DNA of 64,000 nt. It comes from Planctomycetota bacterium (lineage in GTDB: Bacteria > Planctomycetota > Phycisphaerae > Phycisphaerales > UBA1924). The notes under the pieces were generated by a model. It was not told the origin of the DNA, searched no databases, and saw nothing but the letters and a program-made list of their open reading frames with translations. The translations under genes were made by a program, and so were the position numbers. How positions within the stretch are numbered: position 1 is the stretch's first letter; each line of letters starts with the position of its first letter. This document shows, in pieces, positions 18,878-27,981 of the stretch. The stretch spans positions 2,464,796 to 2,528,795 of the forward strand of contig CP053450.1 of NCBI GenBank assembly GCA_013285505.1, written 5' to 3'.

Positions 18878-20482
18878 ATGCCTCTGCAACGAAACGGACT
18901 TCTGCAACTCGCGACGGTCGGCCTGATGGTCGCGTGCGGGGCTGCGATGGCGGCCTCGGTGCCGGCTTCCGGGCCATCTCGAGCCGCCGGGCTCGTGTCC
19001 CGGCTGCCCTCGAGCCACAACGACGCGCCGCTGATCAAGCTGGACCCGCAGGCGAACCTGACCGACGTGTACGCGTTTGTCGGCCAGCGGTACGACACGG
19101 GTGAAGAGGTGCTGAATGTGGTCGTGAACGTGCGGCCGTTCAGTGAGCCGGGCGACGGGCCGCACTTTGATCGGTTCAGCGACGACGCGCTGTACAGCAT
19201 TCATATCACCAACCCCGTGACCGCCGAGACCGTGATGCGGTACGACTTCGAGTTCTCGCCGACCACGGAGAACTACAAGAATGAGGGGACGATCCTGTCC
19301 TACGGCTTGGGCACAGAGCCGGGACCGATTCTGACGCTGGGCGATGCGCGGCAGAACTTTGTGCAGGTCTACACAGTGACCAAGACTGTCGGCGGCTCGC
19401 CGGCGACGATTGCCGACGGCGTGATGACCTCGATCCCGAACGTGGGGGCCAACGTGACTCCGCTCTACAACGACTCGGATGGCCGGGCGATCAACGGGGC
19501 GCTGTCGTACGACGAGCTGGACGGGTACACGCAGCAGGCGATCGCGGATGCGAGCACGGGCGAGGCGTTGTTTGCCGGGCCGCGGGATGACAGCTTCTAC
19601 GGCGATGTGCCGGGGGTGTTTGATCTGCTGAACGTGCGGATCCTGGACAACGACGGCGACTTCAACGACGGGCTCGGGCAGGACGGGCGTGGCAAGGACG
19701 GGTTCAAGGGCTTCAACGTGATGACGTTCGCGATCCAGATCCCGATCAATGAGCTGCCGGGGATGGAGTACATCGACCCGTTCTTTGGGCCGCAGACGGG
19801 TGTGGGCGTATACGGCTCGGTGAGCCGCCGGATGACGACAACGCGGAACAGCGGCGACGACATCCAGAGCACGGGCGACTGGGTGCAGGTCAACCGTCTG
19901 GGCAACCCGCTGTTCAACGAGGCGCTGGTCGCGATCGCGGACAAGGACCGCTACAACGCGACCTCGCCGGTGGACGATGCGCAGTTCTCCGCGTACGCGT
20001 CCGATCCGGAGCTTGCGGCGCTGATCAACCTGGTCTTTGGCACGGCGTTTGAGACGACCAACCGTGCGGATCTGGAGGCGATCTTCATCCCGGACGTGTT
20101 GCGGGTGGCGACGACGACGGGGCCGGTGCCGCTGGAGGGCGAGGTGGGGTTCAGCCGGTTCGGGTTTGTGGGCGGCGACACGACCGGCGGCGTCTCGAGC
20201 GGATGGCCGAACGGGCGTCGGTTCGGTGATGACGTGATCGACATCGCGCTGACGGCGGTGGCCAGCGGACCGACCTACTCGGAGATCACCGTGGTCGGCG
20301 ACAACGTGCCGCGGAACGACGTGGACTATCACCGGGTGTTCCCGTACGCGGCGACGCCGCACTCGGGCACGTTCAACCGCAAGGACCCGCCGAAGATCCT
20401 GAAGGCTGACATCAACGACGACGGCGTCGTGGACACGCTCGACATCCTCGCGTACTTCAACGCCTGGAACGAGGAGCGCTGA
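18878..20482 (+). CDS. Exported DUF4331 protein with C-terminal dockerin-type motif
   Basis: A 534-residue protein. GAAAGGA lies 8 nt before the ATG at 18878. A signal peptide (LLQLATVGLMVACGAAMAAS) is followed by the DUF4331 domain: SSHNDAPLIKLDPQANLTDV near the mature start, YAFVG, YDFEFSPTTENYKN, GPRDDSFYGDVPGVFDLLNV, NPLFNEALVAIADKDRYN. DUF4331 proteins are exported and uncharacterised. The last 25 residues (ADINDDGVVDTLDILAYFNA) form one calcium-binding dockerin-type loop, common at planctomycete C-termini. Followed at 129 bp by the DUF4198 gene and then a sigma/anti-sigma pair, so a shared extracytoplasmic regulon is possible. Confidence 0.85.
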   Translation: MPLQRNGLLQLATVGLMVACGAAMAASVPASGPSRAAGLVSRLPSSHNDAPLIKLDPQANLTDVYAFVGQRYDTGEEVLNVVVNVRPFSEPGDGPHFDRFSDDALYSIHITNPVTAETVMRYDFEFSPTTENYKNEGTILSYGLGTEPGPILTLGDARQNFVQVYTVTKTVGGSPATIADGVMTSIPNVGANVTPLYNDSDGRAINGALSYDELDGYTQQAIADASTGEALFAGPRDDSFYGDVPGVFDLLNVRILDNDGDFNDGLGQDGRGKDGFKGFNVMTFAIQIPINELPGMEYIDPFFGPQTGVGVYGSVSRRMTTTRNSGDDIQSTGDWVQVNRLGNPLFNEALVAIADKDRYNATSPVDDAQFSAYASDPELAALINLVFGTAFETTNRADLEAIFIPDVLRVATTTGPVPLEGEVGFSRFGFVGGDTTGGVSSGWPNGRRFGDDVIDIALTAVASGPTYSEITVVGDNVPRNDVDYHRVFPYAATPHSGTFNRKDPPKILKADINDDGVVDTLDILAYFNAWNEER

Positions 20483-20611
20483 TCCGGCCCCTGCCACGGC
20501 CGCCGGGCGGTGCGGGAACGCGCCGCCTGGCGATTGATCTCGATCTTGATGCCTGCTGCGAGAGTCCGGAGTGCTCCGGACCTGCCGAAACGAATGCCGG
20601 AGAGGAAGACC

Positions 20612-21457
20612 ATGACCAGCACCCGCCGATTTCTGCACACCGTACTGCTCTGTATCACGACCCTGACGCTTGTCGCGGCGGACTCGATCGGTCACGAGTT
20701 CTGGGTGTCGCCGAGTGCCTACCGGGTCGGCGGGGGGGAACTGGTCCGGGTTTCGCTCTTCCACGGGGAACGCTTTGCGGGTGATGAGGTGGCGCGCAAC
20801 GTCCCGATGCTCGAGCGGTTTGAGTTCCATTTGGGCGGGGAGGTCACCGACGTCCGCGGCATGCACGGGGCGACGACCGGTTTCCTGCGTCCGGAACAGG
20901 CGGGGCACGGCGTGATCGTGTACGAGACGCGTGAGTACATCAATCCGCTGCCGGCGGAGAAGTTCGAGGCGTACCTGGCCGAGGAGGGGCTTGACGAGAT
21001 CAGCCGCCGCCGGGCCGCGATGGGTGAGACCAGCACCGACGGACGAGAGGCGTACGTGCGGTGTGCCAAGGCGCTGCTGACGGTCGGGGATGCGGGACCC
21101 TTCACGGGCGAGACCGCGCCGGTCGGGCTGCCGTTTGAGGTGGTTGTGGAGTCGGTCGGCGGGGATGCTGTTGAGGCGAGGTTGCTCTATGCGGGTGAAC
21201 CTCTGGCGGGCCGGCGTGTTGTGGCGGTGTGTGCGTTCGATCCCGCGACGCTGATCGAGCTGGAATCGGATGCGGATGGGTTGGTGCGGTTCGAGCCCGA
21301 GCGGGCCGGGGCGTGGATGCTCACCGCGCTGCACATGGAGCGGGTGAGTGAGCGGCGTGATGATGTGGACTGGAAGAGCTACTGGGCGTCTACGACCTTC
21401 GAGATGCCGAGTGGGCCGCGGGTGGCGGGGGGTGCGGGTCTGGGAAGCGGGGCCTGA
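20612..21457 (+). CDS. DUF4198 (nickel-uptake-family) exported protein
   Basis: A 281-residue protein with a signal peptide (FLHTVLLCITTLTLVAADSI) and GAGAGGAAG upstream of the ATG. The mature protein starts with GHEFWVSPSAYRVGGGE, typical of DUF4198, a periplasmic family often next to metal (nickel, cobalt) transport genes. Two beta-rich halves follow (LVRVSLFHGERF, GLPFEVVVESVGG, RVVAVCAFDP, LVRFEPERAGAWMLTALHME). The early His may bind metal; this is inferred from the family. No transporter gene is adjacent. It lies between the DUF4331 gene and the sigma-factor gene, all on the + strand. Confidence 0.75.
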   Translation: MTSTRRFLHTVLLCITTLTLVAADSIGHEFWVSPSAYRVGGGELVRVSLFHGERFAGDEVARNVPMLERFEFHLGGEVTDVRGMHGATTGFLRPEQAGHGVIVYETREYINPLPAEKFEAYLAEEGLDEISRRRAAMGETSTDGREAYVRCAKALLTVGDAGPFTGETAPVGLPFEVVVESVGGDAVEARLLYAGEPLAGRRVVAVCAFDPATLIELESDADGLVRFEPERAGAWMLTALHMERVSERRDDVDWKSYWASTTFEMPSGPRVAGGAGLGSGA

Positions 21458-21593
21458 ATCGGGCGCGGGGCCCTGCCTCCCCCTCGGGGCCCCGCGGCTC
21501 GGTTCTTCTGGAGTGCGCGTGAGGCACGCTACAGTGTGGGATCGACAGAGTCTGATCACGGCCTCTTCGGGCCGTAAGGAACGAGAGAAGCAC

Positions 21594-22160
21594 GTGCCGG
21601 CAGAGACCATTCTTCAACGCGTTGCTGCAGGGGAGGAAGCCGCGGTGGACGAGTGCGTCCGCGAGTACGGCGGTCTCGTGTGGCGGTTGGCGCGGAAGCA
21701 CCTGGACCACGCGCCGGGTGAAGTCGAGGATGCGGTGCAGGACGTGTTTCTGGAACTCTGGTTGTCGGCAGGGCGGTTCGATCCGGACAGGGGGCGTGAG
21801 GCGTCGTTTATCGCGACGATCGCGCACCGGCGGTTGATCGACCGGCAGCGGGAGATCACGACGCGTCGGAAGCACCACAGGAAGGCCGCGGCGTTGGAGC
21901 ACGCGCCGAAGCTCAGCGACGACATCCGGGGCGTCTCGACGGAGGATCAGGTGCGGCTCGCGCTGGCGTTCAACGGGTTGCCCGAGGCCGAGCGGGATGC
22001 GTTGTGGATGTCGGTGTACCGCGGGCTGAGTCACCGGGAGATCGGGCTGGCGACGGAACTGCCGATCGGGACGGTCAAGTCGCGCCTGCGTCGGGCGATG
22101 ATCCGGCTGACGGAGATTCTGGCCAAACCGGCGGCCGGAGTAAAGGAGGGAGCATCGTGA
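21594..22160 (+). CDS. ECF-type RNA polymerase sigma factor
   Basis: 188 residues from a GTG start at 21594 with AAGGAACGAGAG upstream. Region 2 (EVEDAVQDVFLELWLSAGRF, with IATIAHRRLIDRQRE) binds core polymerase and the -10 element. Region 4 (LPEAERDALWMSVYRGLSHR, then ATELPIGTVKSRLRRAMIRL) is the helix-turn-helix for the -35 element. There is no region 1 or 3, as in ECF factors. The stop overlaps the GTG of the anti-sigma gene (GTGA), implying coupled synthesis. It probably controls envelope genes, perhaps the DUF4331/DUF4198 genes just upstream. Confidence 0.9.
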   Translation: MPAETILQRVAAGEEAAVDECVREYGGLVWRLARKHLDHAPGEVEDAVQDVFLELWLSAGRFDPDRGREASFIATIAHRRLIDRQREITTRRKHHRKAAALEHAPKLSDDIRGVSTEDQVRLALAFNGLPEAERDALWMSVYRGLSHREIGLATELPIGTVKSRLRRAMIRLTEILAKPAAGVKEGAS

Positions 22161-23224
22161 GCGAAACTCCTTCCACGAAACTCGCGCGTCTGGCCGAACT
22201 GGCCGCGGATGAGAGCCTCGGGCAGATCTCCGTGGAGGACCGGGCGGAGCTCGAGATGCTGCGCGAAGAACTCGGCGAGAGTGGCGAGAGCGATGCGCTC
22301 GGAGAGTTGATCGCGGGATTTGACGCGGCGGCCGACGGTGCCGATGAGATGCCGGAGGATGTCGCGGCGCGGCTGATCGCCCGCGGCCGCGCGGTCGTCG
22401 GTGCGGCGTCGGGATCGGCCGTGTCGCCCGCGTCGTTGCCGTTTGAATCGCCCCGGGCGTCGCTCGGGTGGATGGCGGCGTTGGTGGCGGCGGTCGTTGT
22501 TGCGGCGGTGTCGGTGACGGTCGCGGTCATTACCGTCAGCAACCGCACCAGGGCGACGGAGGCGTGGAACGCAGAACGCCAGACGCTGCTGGCGAAGGTG
22601 GAATCGAACCAGACGATGCTGGCCGAGGCGCGCGGGGCGACCGAGCAGCTGCGGCTGGCACTCGCCGAGAGCGAAGACCTGACGCAGACGCAGCGGTCGC
22701 AGATCCTCGCGGCACGGGAGCGGGAGCTGGAGTATGCCCAGCAGCTCGCCGACGCGACGAGCACGATCGACGCGCTGAACACGACGGTCGCGATGTACGA
22801 GGAGCCGATCCCGCCGGAGATCCTGGCGCAGAACCGGCAGAAGCTGCTGGACGTGCCGAACACGGTGCAGATCGCGTGGGCACCCTTTGACGTGGAGGGC
22901 GGGCCCGCGGAGCAGCGGTCGGTGACCGGCGATGTGGTGTGGAACGATGAGCTGGAGGAGGGGTATCTCCGGTTCGTGGGTCTGGAGCCGAACGACCCGG
23001 ATGTCGAGCAGTATCAGGTGTGGGTGATCGACCGGCGGGGGATGGAGCAGAAGGTCAGCGGCGGGGTGTTTGATGTGAACGCGCTGGGCGAGATCATCGT
23101 GCCGATCGACCCGAGCCTGGATGTGAGCCGCGTGAGCCTGTTTGCGATCACCATCGAGGAGCCGGGCGGCACGGTCGTGCCGGACCTGCGGCGGCGGGTG
23201 GTGTACGCGCCGGTCGAGGGCTGA
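22157..23224 (+). CDS. Membrane anti-sigma factor (RskA-like)
   Basis: A 355-residue protein. GGAGGG lies 6 nt before the GTG start, which overlaps the sigma-factor stop. Order of parts: an acidic cytosolic N-terminal domain of ~95 residues without the HxxxCxxC zinc motif; one membrane helix (SLGWMAALVAAVVVAAVSVT); a coiled coil of ~100 residues (EAWNAERQTLLAKVESNQTM onward); and a C-terminal RskA-type domain (VQIAWAPFDVEG, VTGDVVWNDELEEGYLRFVG, YQVWVIDRRGMEQKVSGGVF). The membrane protein is expected to hold the sigma factor and release it after an envelope signal, probably by proteolysis. Confidence 0.85.
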   Translation: MSETPSTKLARLAELAADESLGQISVEDRAELEMLREELGESGESDALGELIAGFDAAADGADEMPEDVAARLIARGRAVVGAASGSAVSPASLPFESPRASLGWMAALVAAVVVAAVSVTVAVITVSNRTRATEAWNAERQTLLAKVESNQTMLAEARGATEQLRLALAESEDLTQTQRSQILAARERELEYAQQLADATSTIDALNTTVAMYEEPIPPEILAQNRQKLLDVPNTVQIAWAPFDVEGGPAEQRSVTGDVVWNDELEEGYLRFVGLEPNDPDVEQYQVWVIDRRGMEQKVSGGVFDVNALGEIIVPIDPSLDVSRVSLFAITIEEPGGTVVPDLRRRVVYAPVEG

Positions 23225-23239
23225 TCTCGCGGACCAAAG

Positions 23240-24076
23240 TTAGGGCTTGAGGCACCGCACGAGGAACTCAGTGGCGGTGTTCTTGGCGTCGTTGCCGAAC
23301 TTGCCGAAGCCGGCGTGCTCTTCGGGTGCTCCGGTGTCGGAGTAGGTCTTGAACTCGATCTGGTCGGGGTCGGCGTGGTGTGCGTTGTAGTGGGCACGCA
23401 GGTCGTCGATGAACTGCTCCTGGGTCTCGATGGGGACGACGCGGTCGGTGGTCGTGCTGAGGGCGAGCAGGGGGATGGGGCGCCAGTTGTCGAGGTGCTG
23501 CGAGGCGTCGATGGCGTCCACGCGGTCGCGGGGGTGGTCCACGGGCCAAGGGCGTCGGGGGGTGCCCTCGGTCGGGAAGTAGAGGTCGGCGAGGCGGCCG
23601 GTGGTGGCCTCGACGACGGCCGCGGCGAAGGGGTGGGGGTCGCAGAGGCGGCGGAGGGTGATCATGCCGCCGGCGGACATGCCGCCGATGGCGATGCGGG
23701 AGGTGTCGAAGGCCCCCTCGGCGAACTCGGCACCGGACGCGGGGCTCGGGATGGCCTCGATGATCTGGTCGATCTCGCCGATTGCTTGGGTGAGGACATC
23801 GACGGTGTGCTCGGGGGTGGTGCGTTTGGGGCCCTCGCGTTCGCCGTGGCCGGGCAGGTCGATGGCGACGGTGGCGATGCCGGCGCGGAGGAGGCGGAGG
23901 TAGCGCCCGGGGTCGAGCTCCTTGGAGACGGTGCGGCCGTGGAGCCAGAGGAGGGTGGGGGCGGGGGTCTGCCAGTCCGGGTGGACGAGCAGCGCGGGGA
24001 TGGAGGAGGGGCCGAGGCGGGTGATCTTGGCCTGGGCGGCGAGGGCGGAGGGGAATTGGGCGAAGCGGGGGTGCAT
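23240..24076 (-). CDS. Alpha/beta hydrolase, dienelactone hydrolase/esterase type
   Basis: 278 residues with the full fold: PTLLWLHGRTVSKE (oxyanion strand), IATVAIDLPGHGERE, the nucleophile Ser134 in GMSAGG, the acid in STTTDRVVP, and the base in EEHAGFGKF. There is no signal peptide, so it is cytoplasmic. It could be an esterase, peptidase-like or dienelactone-type hydrolase; the substrate is not evident. The gene begins 3 bp after the stop of the UDPGP-family nucleotidyltransferase gene, so the two are one operon. Confidence 0.85.
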   Translation of the reverse strand: MHPRFAQFPSALAAQAKITRLGPSSIPALLVHPDWQTPAPTLLWLHGRTVSKELDPGRYLRLLRAGIATVAIDLPGHGEREGPKRTTPEHTVDVLTQAIGEIDQIIEAIPSPASGAEFAEGAFDTSRIAIGGMSAGGMITLRRLCDPHPFAAAVVEATTGRLADLYFPTEGTPRRPWPVDHPRDRVDAIDASQHLDNWRPIPLLALSTTTDRVVPIETQEQFIDDLRAHYNAHHADPDQIEFKTYSDTGAPEEHAGFGKFGNDAKNTATEFLVRCLKP

Positions 24077-24079
24077 GGG

Positions 24080-25510
24080 TTAGATCGCCACCTCTTTGCC
24101 GGGCGCGAGATCCGGCGATGCCGTTCCGGCGAGGTCGCCTGCTTCGATGGCGGTGGCAGGGCTCAGTTCGATGGTGCATCGGCACTTGGCGTCTGCGTCG
24201 CGGGGGATGGCGTGGCCGTGGGACTCGAGCCACCGCGCTGCGCGCGCGGTTTGGATGTCACGGCTGGTCGCGGGGCTGTCGGAGCCCTCGGCGTTCTTGA
24301 TGGGGGCGAATTCGTCGTCTCGGTTGGCTTCGTAGACGATCGAGCGGGCGGCCATGGGCATGGCGTCGAAGACGAAGCGTTCGAGTTTGACGGCGTTGGG
24401 GGCATCGGGGGTGAGCGCCTTGCCGGTGGCGGCGTCGATGCAGGGGACTTTCTTTTCGGCGCGGTGGTAGGGGAGGGCGAAGCGCGGGTCGGAGTTGAGC
24501 TTGTCGATGAAGGCGACGCTGAGGATGTGGATGGCGGGGGAGCCGGCGAGGAAGCGGAGGCGGCCGTCGGGGAGGCGTTCGCGCTGGCGGTCCATAGGCA
24601 GGTCGGAGTATTCGATGATCTGGAGCGTGCCGTCGGCGACGCAGAACATGCCGAGCTTTTCTTCGGGGTAGGCCTTGGCGAGCATCTTGCTGGACATCTC
24701 GGCGGAGGAGTCGGGAGCGGCCGCGTGGAGGCCGAGGAAGACGGGGTCGGCGACCTTGACGATGGGGTTGTCGACCTGGAAGTAGCTGAGGTGCTCGACG
24801 CCGCGCGCGCGCATGTCGTCGAGAGCGCCTGAGACCTTGAGCGCCTTGAGCGAGCCGCCGTGGCCGTCGGGGTTGGTGGCGAGGGTGTGGGGGTCGGCCA
24901 TGAGGATGCGGCCGGTCTGCATGTCGAAGCTGGGCATGACGCCCTGGGGGAAGAACATGACGGCGTCGAGGCCGAAGTTGTCGTGCTCTTTGAAGAACGC
25001 GACGGTGGCGTCGTGGTTGAGGGGGCTGGTCATGATGTACCAGGGGGGCGTGGTGCCGTACTTGTGGCCGGTCTTGCCGATGGCCTCGGCGAAGAACTGG
25101 AAGAGGCTCTTGCCGGTGACCGCCCCGGCGGGGTAGCAGCCCTTGGGGCCGTCGTAACCGAGGCGGGTGCCCTGGCCGCCGGCGACGGTGAAGCAGGCGA
25201 CTTTGCCGGCGCGGAGGAGATCTTCGCCGACGGCGCGGAAGTGGGGCTGGTCCCAGGGGCGGAAGTCGGCGGTGGGGTCGTTGGGGTAGTAGGGGGCGGG
25301 CTGGATGTCTTTGGGGAGGTGGGGCTCCGGTTTGGTGGTGACGTACTGGTCGATCAGGGCGGGGAGGGCGTCGAGATCGAGGCCGGAGAGTTGGGTGCTG
25401 AGGTGGTCGAGGTCGGCGGGGGGGAGTGTGTCGGCGAAGGCGAGGAGGTGGTCCTGGCCGATGGCTGCGAGTTTGGGGCGGAGGGTGTCGAGGGCGGTGG
25501 CGGTGGTCAT
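24080..25510 (-). CDS. UTP--sugar-1-phosphate uridylyltransferase (UDPGP family, UAP1-like)
   Basis: A 476-residue protein. GAGGAG precedes the ATG at 25510. The nucleotide loop VAGGQGTRLGYDGPKGCYP (residues 109-127) is that of eukaryote-like UDP-N-acetylglucosamine pyrophosphorylases. Further motifs: YIMTSPLNHDATVAFFKEH, FFPQGVMPSF, TNPDGHGGSLKAL, GVEHLSYFQVDNPIVKVADP, NAVKLERFVFDAMP. It is expected to make UDP-GlcNAc, UDP-GalNAc or UDP-glucose from UTP and the sugar-1-phosphate in the cytoplasm. Bacterial UDP-GlcNAc is usually made by GlmU, so the true sugar is open. Confidence 0.85.
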   Translation of the reverse strand: MTTATALDTLRPKLAAIGQDHLLAFADTLPPADLDHLSTQLSGLDLDALPALIDQYVTTKPEPHLPKDIQPAPYYPNDPTADFRPWDQPHFRAVGEDLLRAGKVACFTVAGGQGTRLGYDGPKGCYPAGAVTGKSLFQFFAEAIGKTGHKYGTTPPWYIMTSPLNHDATVAFFKEHDNFGLDAVMFFPQGVMPSFDMQTGRILMADPHTLATNPDGHGGSLKALKVSGALDDMRARGVEHLSYFQVDNPIVKVADPVFLGLHAAAPDSSAEMSSKMLAKAYPEEKLGMFCVADGTLQIIEYSDLPMDRQRERLPDGRLRFLAGSPAIHILSVAFIDKLNSDPRFALPYHRAEKKVPCIDAATGKALTPDAPNAVKLERFVFDAMPMAARSIVYEANRDDEFAPIKNAEGSDSPATSRDIQTARAARWLESHGHAIPRDADAKCRCTIELSPATAIEAGDLAGTASPDLAPGKEVAI

Positions 25511-25947
25511 GTGGTGGATCTCCTCGCGTGGTGTCGGGGGATGGTAGAGGCGGGAAGGCGCCGTCTCCGGCGTGGACGCATTGGCCGTTCTGGCGGCGGG
25601 GAGAGGGTGTGCTGGCTGGAACGACCCCAAGCCCCACGGCGAGACCCCATCTCCGACCGTGAGTGCTCTGGCTGCCCGGATTCGGCTGGCTGCGAGATCG
25701 GTCGCGATGGAGGAGGCGGTTGCTGCCGGGTCAAGCACGGGGTGGCCCGGGGTGTGGCCCGTCAGGCGTCGGCGGCCTGTCGATCCGTACGTCCCGCCTG
25801 AAGGGTGAGGCCGGAGTCATCGCGGGGGTTCGCGGCGGTGGCCCTGCGCCGCACGATATTTCGCGTTGGCAAAAGACATTAGGTCAGGCGGGGCCCGCGC
25901 CATTATGCTGACCGCAGGACAGGACACGGCCTAGGACAGGAGGCCCA

Positions 25948-27849
25948 ATGAAGATATTCGGTATCGTTGTGTGCGCTCTTGCTGCCGTCGCGGCGGCGCA
26001 GCCGGACCACGGGACGCTGGAAGAGATCACGTCAGCTGGCGAGTTGGTGGACCTCATCGGGCACTGGATGGATGACCCCGATGTCCCTGAGACATGGTAC
26101 ATCAAGGCGGGCGAGTCCGGCGACGGGACAAGCAAGCGCGACTATGCCGGATCTCTGGCGAGCATCGCGGCGTCGGTGTCGCCGGGCGACACGGTGTCGT
26201 ATTACGGGAATCTCGACTACCGGGAGTTTTATACTTGGACCGTCGACAACGTGACGTTTGTGGTCGAGGACGGCACGGGCGAACCGGCCCACACCGGCCG
26301 CGAGTTGCTCGCTCCGGCTGACTGGACGGTGCACACCGTCGTTGGTGGGCGGTCGATCTACAAGGGGCCGGTTGCTTCGGCTCCGGTGGGGTTCGTGTAC
26401 GGCTACGGGTTCGACGATGTGGCCGATGCTAACGGCGACATGCAGTCTCTGCCCATGGGGCATCTGCCGGAGTCGCTCGAGACGACGCTGGCTGGGTTTG
26501 TCTCCGACATTGGCGACGACGATTGGCCGAGTTGGTACTTCAACAGCGGAAACTCGACGCTCTACGTGTACCTTCCAAACAACGATGATCCGCGCAGCAG
26601 TGGTGTAGCGACCGAGTGGCTGCGCAATCCGGGCGGTGCCGCGTTCCGGATCAACGCTGACGGCGTGGTGTTCGACGGGTTCATGTTTGACTGCGGACTT
26701 GCGCCGACGGCCAGCGACACCTACTGGCTCCAGCAGTGCAAGAGCACCACCGGGGTGACGTTCCGGAACTGCCGGTTCTCCGACGGGTTCTATCACCTTG
26801 CGGGGGCTACCGGTGCGCAGTGTGTCGATAACGTGTATGAGGACTGCACGTTCCTGACCGTCGCCCGCGGCACGGACTCGAGCATCGTGCAATACAGCGG
26901 GTCGGGGGTGCTGACGGGCGGCGTGTTCCGCGATTGCACCGTCCACCTCTCCGACCTCCGCCGGTACGACGGCACGCCGCTCAACCGGTTTGGCAGCGGC
27001 AACCCCATCAAGGGCCTCGCGGGGCACGCGGGGTCTTCGGGATCGATCGGCGCGGGCGGGTTGATGTTCGAGAACATCACGATGATCGACTACGCCGACT
27101 GCCACGCGGACGGGGGCACGCAGGCTCTGGTCGCCAGCGGCGGCAACGGGTCGGGCCCGGGCGACCGTGACAACGTGGCCGATTACCAATGGATCATCCG
27201 AGACAGTGTGCTGCAGGCTTCGATGCTGGGGCAGTGTCAGGCGGACGGCTTCGTCGCCTTTCAGCGATGCCAGATCAACATCGACGGCACGAGCAGCGGG
27301 GGGATCGGTCAGGCGAACTTTGCCGTGGCCCGCGGCGGGGCGGCACTCTTCGAGTCGTGCACGTTCGTCGGCGCGATGGCCGGCGGCACCAACAACGTGA
27401 TGATCCGCGGCGGCGGCGATGTCACGCTGTCCAACTGTTCGCTCTACTGCGCTGGTCTCACCGACGGGTTCTACTTTGGGGCCGCGACCGACAGCCTCAA
27501 GTCAACGCACTGCATCTTTGCCCGAGAGCACGCCGGAGCTCTTGCGAAGGGCGCGTCGATGAACCTTCCCGCCATGGCGAACAACTGGTACGACAGGAAC
27601 ATCAACGACAACCAGTTCGCGGTGCCCGGCACGTTCAACACGCAGGCCGAGTGGGAGAGCATCGTCGATGCGGGCGGGAACTACGACGTGGACTTCTCGA
27701 CCCAGTTTCTCGATCTGATGACCTTGGAGCCTGCGCCGGAGAGCGACGTGTGGACGATGCTGGACCCGAAGGCGAATCCGGACGCGCCGATGGGAATCAA
27801 CGGTGAGCCGTACAGGGGCAACGCCGGGGCTTGGCAGGCGGAAGATTGA
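25948..27849 (+). CDS. Secreted right-handed parallel beta-helix protein
   Basis: A 633-residue protein. ACAGGAGG lies just before the ATG; a short signal peptide (MKIFGIVVCALAAVAAAQ) follows. The middle is built of beta-helix turns with regular VTFRNCRF, VYEDCTF, GGVFRDCTV, LMFENITM, IIRDSVLQ, LFESCTFVG and VTLSNCSLY repeats, as in pectate-lyase-like and right-handed beta-helix proteins. No catalytic residues can be assigned and there is no PEP-CTERM tail. It may be a polysaccharide-active or adhesive exoprotein. The 437 bp upstream (25511-25947) contain no recognised gene. Confidence 0.8.
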   Translation: MKIFGIVVCALAAVAAAQPDHGTLEEITSAGELVDLIGHWMDDPDVPETWYIKAGESGDGTSKRDYAGSLASIAASVSPGDTVSYYGNLDYREFYTWTVDNVTFVVEDGTGEPAHTGRELLAPADWTVHTVVGGRSIYKGPVASAPVGFVYGYGFDDVADANGDMQSLPMGHLPESLETTLAGFVSDIGDDDWPSWYFNSGNSTLYVYLPNNDDPRSSGVATEWLRNPGGAAFRINADGVVFDGFMFDCGLAPTASDTYWLQQCKSTTGVTFRNCRFSDGFYHLAGATGAQCVDNVYEDCTFLTVARGTDSSIVQYSGSGVLTGGVFRDCTVHLSDLRRYDGTPLNRFGSGNPIKGLAGHAGSSGSIGAGGLMFENITMIDYADCHADGGTQALVASGGNGSGPGDRDNVADYQWIIRDSVLQASMLGQCQADGFVAFQRCQINIDGTSSGGIGQANFAVARGGAALFESCTFVGAMAGGTNNVMIRGGGDVTLSNCSLYCAGLTDGFYFGAATDSLKSTHCIFAREHAGALAKGASMNLPAMANNWYDRNINDNQFAVPGTFNTQAEWESIVDAGGNYDVDFSTQFLDLMTLEPAPESDVWTMLDPKANPDAPMGINGEPYRGNAGAWQAED

Positions 27850-27969
27850 GGGGCACGCTGCGGGTGGAGGACAGGGCGGCGACCGGCGACCTCGATTCGG
27901 CTTGCGCACGTTGATTGGTAGATCCGTCCGAGTGGGGGGTGATCTGTGCGGGTGTGGGGAGGAGTTGTA

Positions 27970-27975
27970 TAGAGT
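27970..27975 (+). promoter_or_regulatory. Putative -10 element, leaderless start of rpe
   Basis: TAGAGT followed by six bases (CCTCGC) and the ATG at 27982. Confidence 0.4.
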
Positions 27976-27981
27976 CCTCGC

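Noticed and set aside
18854..21610. 918-codon open frame on the minus strand
   Set aside because: It is antisense to the DUF4331 and DUF4198 genes, is Arg/His/Pro-rich with no motif, and arises from high GC and biased third positions.
25866..25909. Promoter for the beta-helix gene (TTGGCA with TATGCT)
   Set aside because: The two hexamers are about 32 nt apart, too far for one promoter.
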